A stretch of DNA of 17,500 nucleotides from Actinidia chinensis. Its lineage: Eukaryota; Streptophyta; Magnoliopsida; Ericales; Actinidiaceae. Where the stretch lies: assembly GCA_009663005.1 (NCBI GenBank), contig VIGQ01000997.1, positions 117,501 through 135,000 on the forward strand. The letters run 5' to 3'. The notes beneath the pieces are model-generated. The model was not told the origin of the DNA. It did no database searches and worked only from the letters and a program-made list of their open reading frames with translations. The translations under genes and the position numbers were made by a program. Positions 16,547 to 17,500 of this stretch are shown here, piece by piece (positions within the stretch are counted from its first letter, which is position 1; each line of letters begins with the position of its first letter).

Positions 16547-17131
16547 TGCTCCTAACAAAGAAAAACTATGTTGAGGAGTTCTGTATGATCAAATTGGAAA
16601 ATGATTTTTAATGATTGAAGTTAAATTTGAGGAGAACCGTGTTAATTTTGATTTGTATTTTTCGTAGAGAAATCTTTACAACTCGGTAGATTGTCTATGT
16701 TTAGAGATGTTGCTATTGGTTCGATGATTTCTTTAGTATGTGGTCAACAAAGAATTAGAAGTTTTTTTTACTTTTTTTAGGTACTGGGCATTAAGGAGTT
16801 TCTTTGGGCTACTAGCAATCTGTCACTACTTTTTGGCGGCATCAAACAGTTTGGCTTTGGACCTCCGACTTTCTTGATCCAAGAAGTGCATTGTTGAAAC
16901 AGCCGCGATTCTAATTTTACAATGTAAATCTGCCCTTAAAAAAGTTACAATCAAGCTTGTTATAGTTGACCTCACATCTTGGATTTTCTTGCTTATCTCC
17001 ATAGCCGCCTCTTTCTGAGGTTCAATATCCTCTGATCATTTGGTCTGTCTGAAAACACAACCAGTCAATTTCTTCACCCTTAATATAATAATGTACCTAG
17101 AGCATAAACCTAGTGGAAATTGAATTCTTCA
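16547..17131. other. AT-rich flank without recognised gene
   Basis: Several homopolymer runs and no coding, RNA or repeat signature that I can support. It may be 3' flank or intergenic sequence. Confidence 0.4.
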
Positions 17132-17272
17132 GGTTGTATTTGGATTAAGGATTTGATGGAAGAAAAAGAGAAGGAAAAGTTGAAGAATCCAATGATTGGG
17201 GATTGTTTGGAGTCTTAAACGCTTTCCTCTCTTTTTCATTTTTCCTATCAAATTCGTAATTTGAACACAGCC
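17132..17272. mobile_element. Second copy of the small MITE-like family
   Basis: The left end reads GGTTGTATTTGGATTAAGG and the complement of the right end reads GGCTGTGTTCAAATTACG. Both continue with AATTTGATAGG-like and purine-rich sequence. The length (141 bases) and ends resemble the element at 2228-2364 (137 bases). The flanks are TCA and GTA, so no clean target duplication remains. Confidence 0.5.
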
Positions 17273-17454
17273 GTAGTGAATCATATTATAATATTTTCCT
17301 TTTATACAAAAAACATAGTGTGCATGCAAAGTGTATATTTAGGCTTGCGGTTGAAGTGCCATGGGAAAATAGCTCAGTAATATGATTTGAAAAAAGCCCG
17401 TGCTCTCTTTCACTAGCTCTTCCCACATTACAAGCAACATCCTTGTCAATATTA
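17273..17454. other. AT-rich flank, nothing recognised
   Basis: No coding or structural feature can be supported here. Confidence 0.4.
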
Positions 17455-17480
17455 TATCTATCTATCTATATAGAGAGAGG
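17455..17480. repeat. TATC/AG microsatellite
   Basis: Four TATC/TATA-type units (17455-17470) are followed by TAGAGAGAGG. A short simple repeat. Confidence 0.8.
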
Positions 17481-17500
17481 ACTATCTCTAAAATAAACAG

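Noticed and set aside
1..17500. tRNA, rRNA or snoRNA genes
   Set aside because: I scanned for tRNA-like box motifs and conserved rRNA stretches and saw none that I could support.

Overview
This is nuclear DNA of a flowering plant. It holds intron-split pieces of a class I glutaredoxin gene, a roughly 12.7 kb Ty3/gypsy LTR retrotransposon on the minus strand, and several short non-autonomous transposon-like elements. Nothing bacterial or organellar is visible. The sequence is rich in single-base insertions and deletions: homologous copies inside the window differ mainly by indels, and every long coding region changes frame repeatedly. Coding assignments therefore rest on motifs followed across frames. 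Either the assembly comes from noisy, poorly polished long reads, or the elements are old and decayed; probably both contribute.

Layout. Positions 1-151 are the end of a glutaredoxin exon, a short intron and the start of the last exon. They run straight into an LTR (152-916) and the neighbouring retrotransposon DNA (to about 1186). Positions 1187-2951 look like glutaredoxin intron with a small MITE. At 3000 the same exon, intron, exon start and LTR recur in the same order, so the left 1.2 kb is a direct duplicate with a period of about 3 kb. From 3144 to 15813 there is one complete retrotransposon bounded by LTRs (3144-3867 and 15026-15813) and imperfect 5-bp target duplications (ATAGG/ACAGG). 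The glutaredoxin reading frame resumes in phase immediately after the right LTR (GKLVPLLT). The element therefore sits inside the last coding exon of the gene.

Inside the element, reading leftward on the minus strand: primer-binding site (15003-15025), gag (about 14920-13417), protease (13304-13098), reverse transcriptase and RNase H (about 12420-10780), integrase (about 10340-9236), a non-coding tail with a tandem array of ~153 bp monomers (8030-9148), and a polypurine tract next to the 3' LTR. On the opposite strand, between the array and the 3' LTR, lies a second gene (about 4640-6740). It has weak similarity to the Transposase_28 ('putative gypsy-type transposon') domain, then a serine/acidic linker, a nuclear-localisation-like basic cluster, a probable intron and a coiled coil. 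Size, gene order, PBS type, second RNase H-like segment, antisense extra ORF and 3' tandem array together point to the Tat lineage (Retand/Ogre relatives).

The right flank (15969-17500) is AT-rich, with a ~500 bp inverted-repeat element, a second copy of the small MITE family and a microsatellite. The most interesting points are the exon insertion, the 3-kb duplication, the antisense ORF, and the three-monomer higher-order structure of the array.
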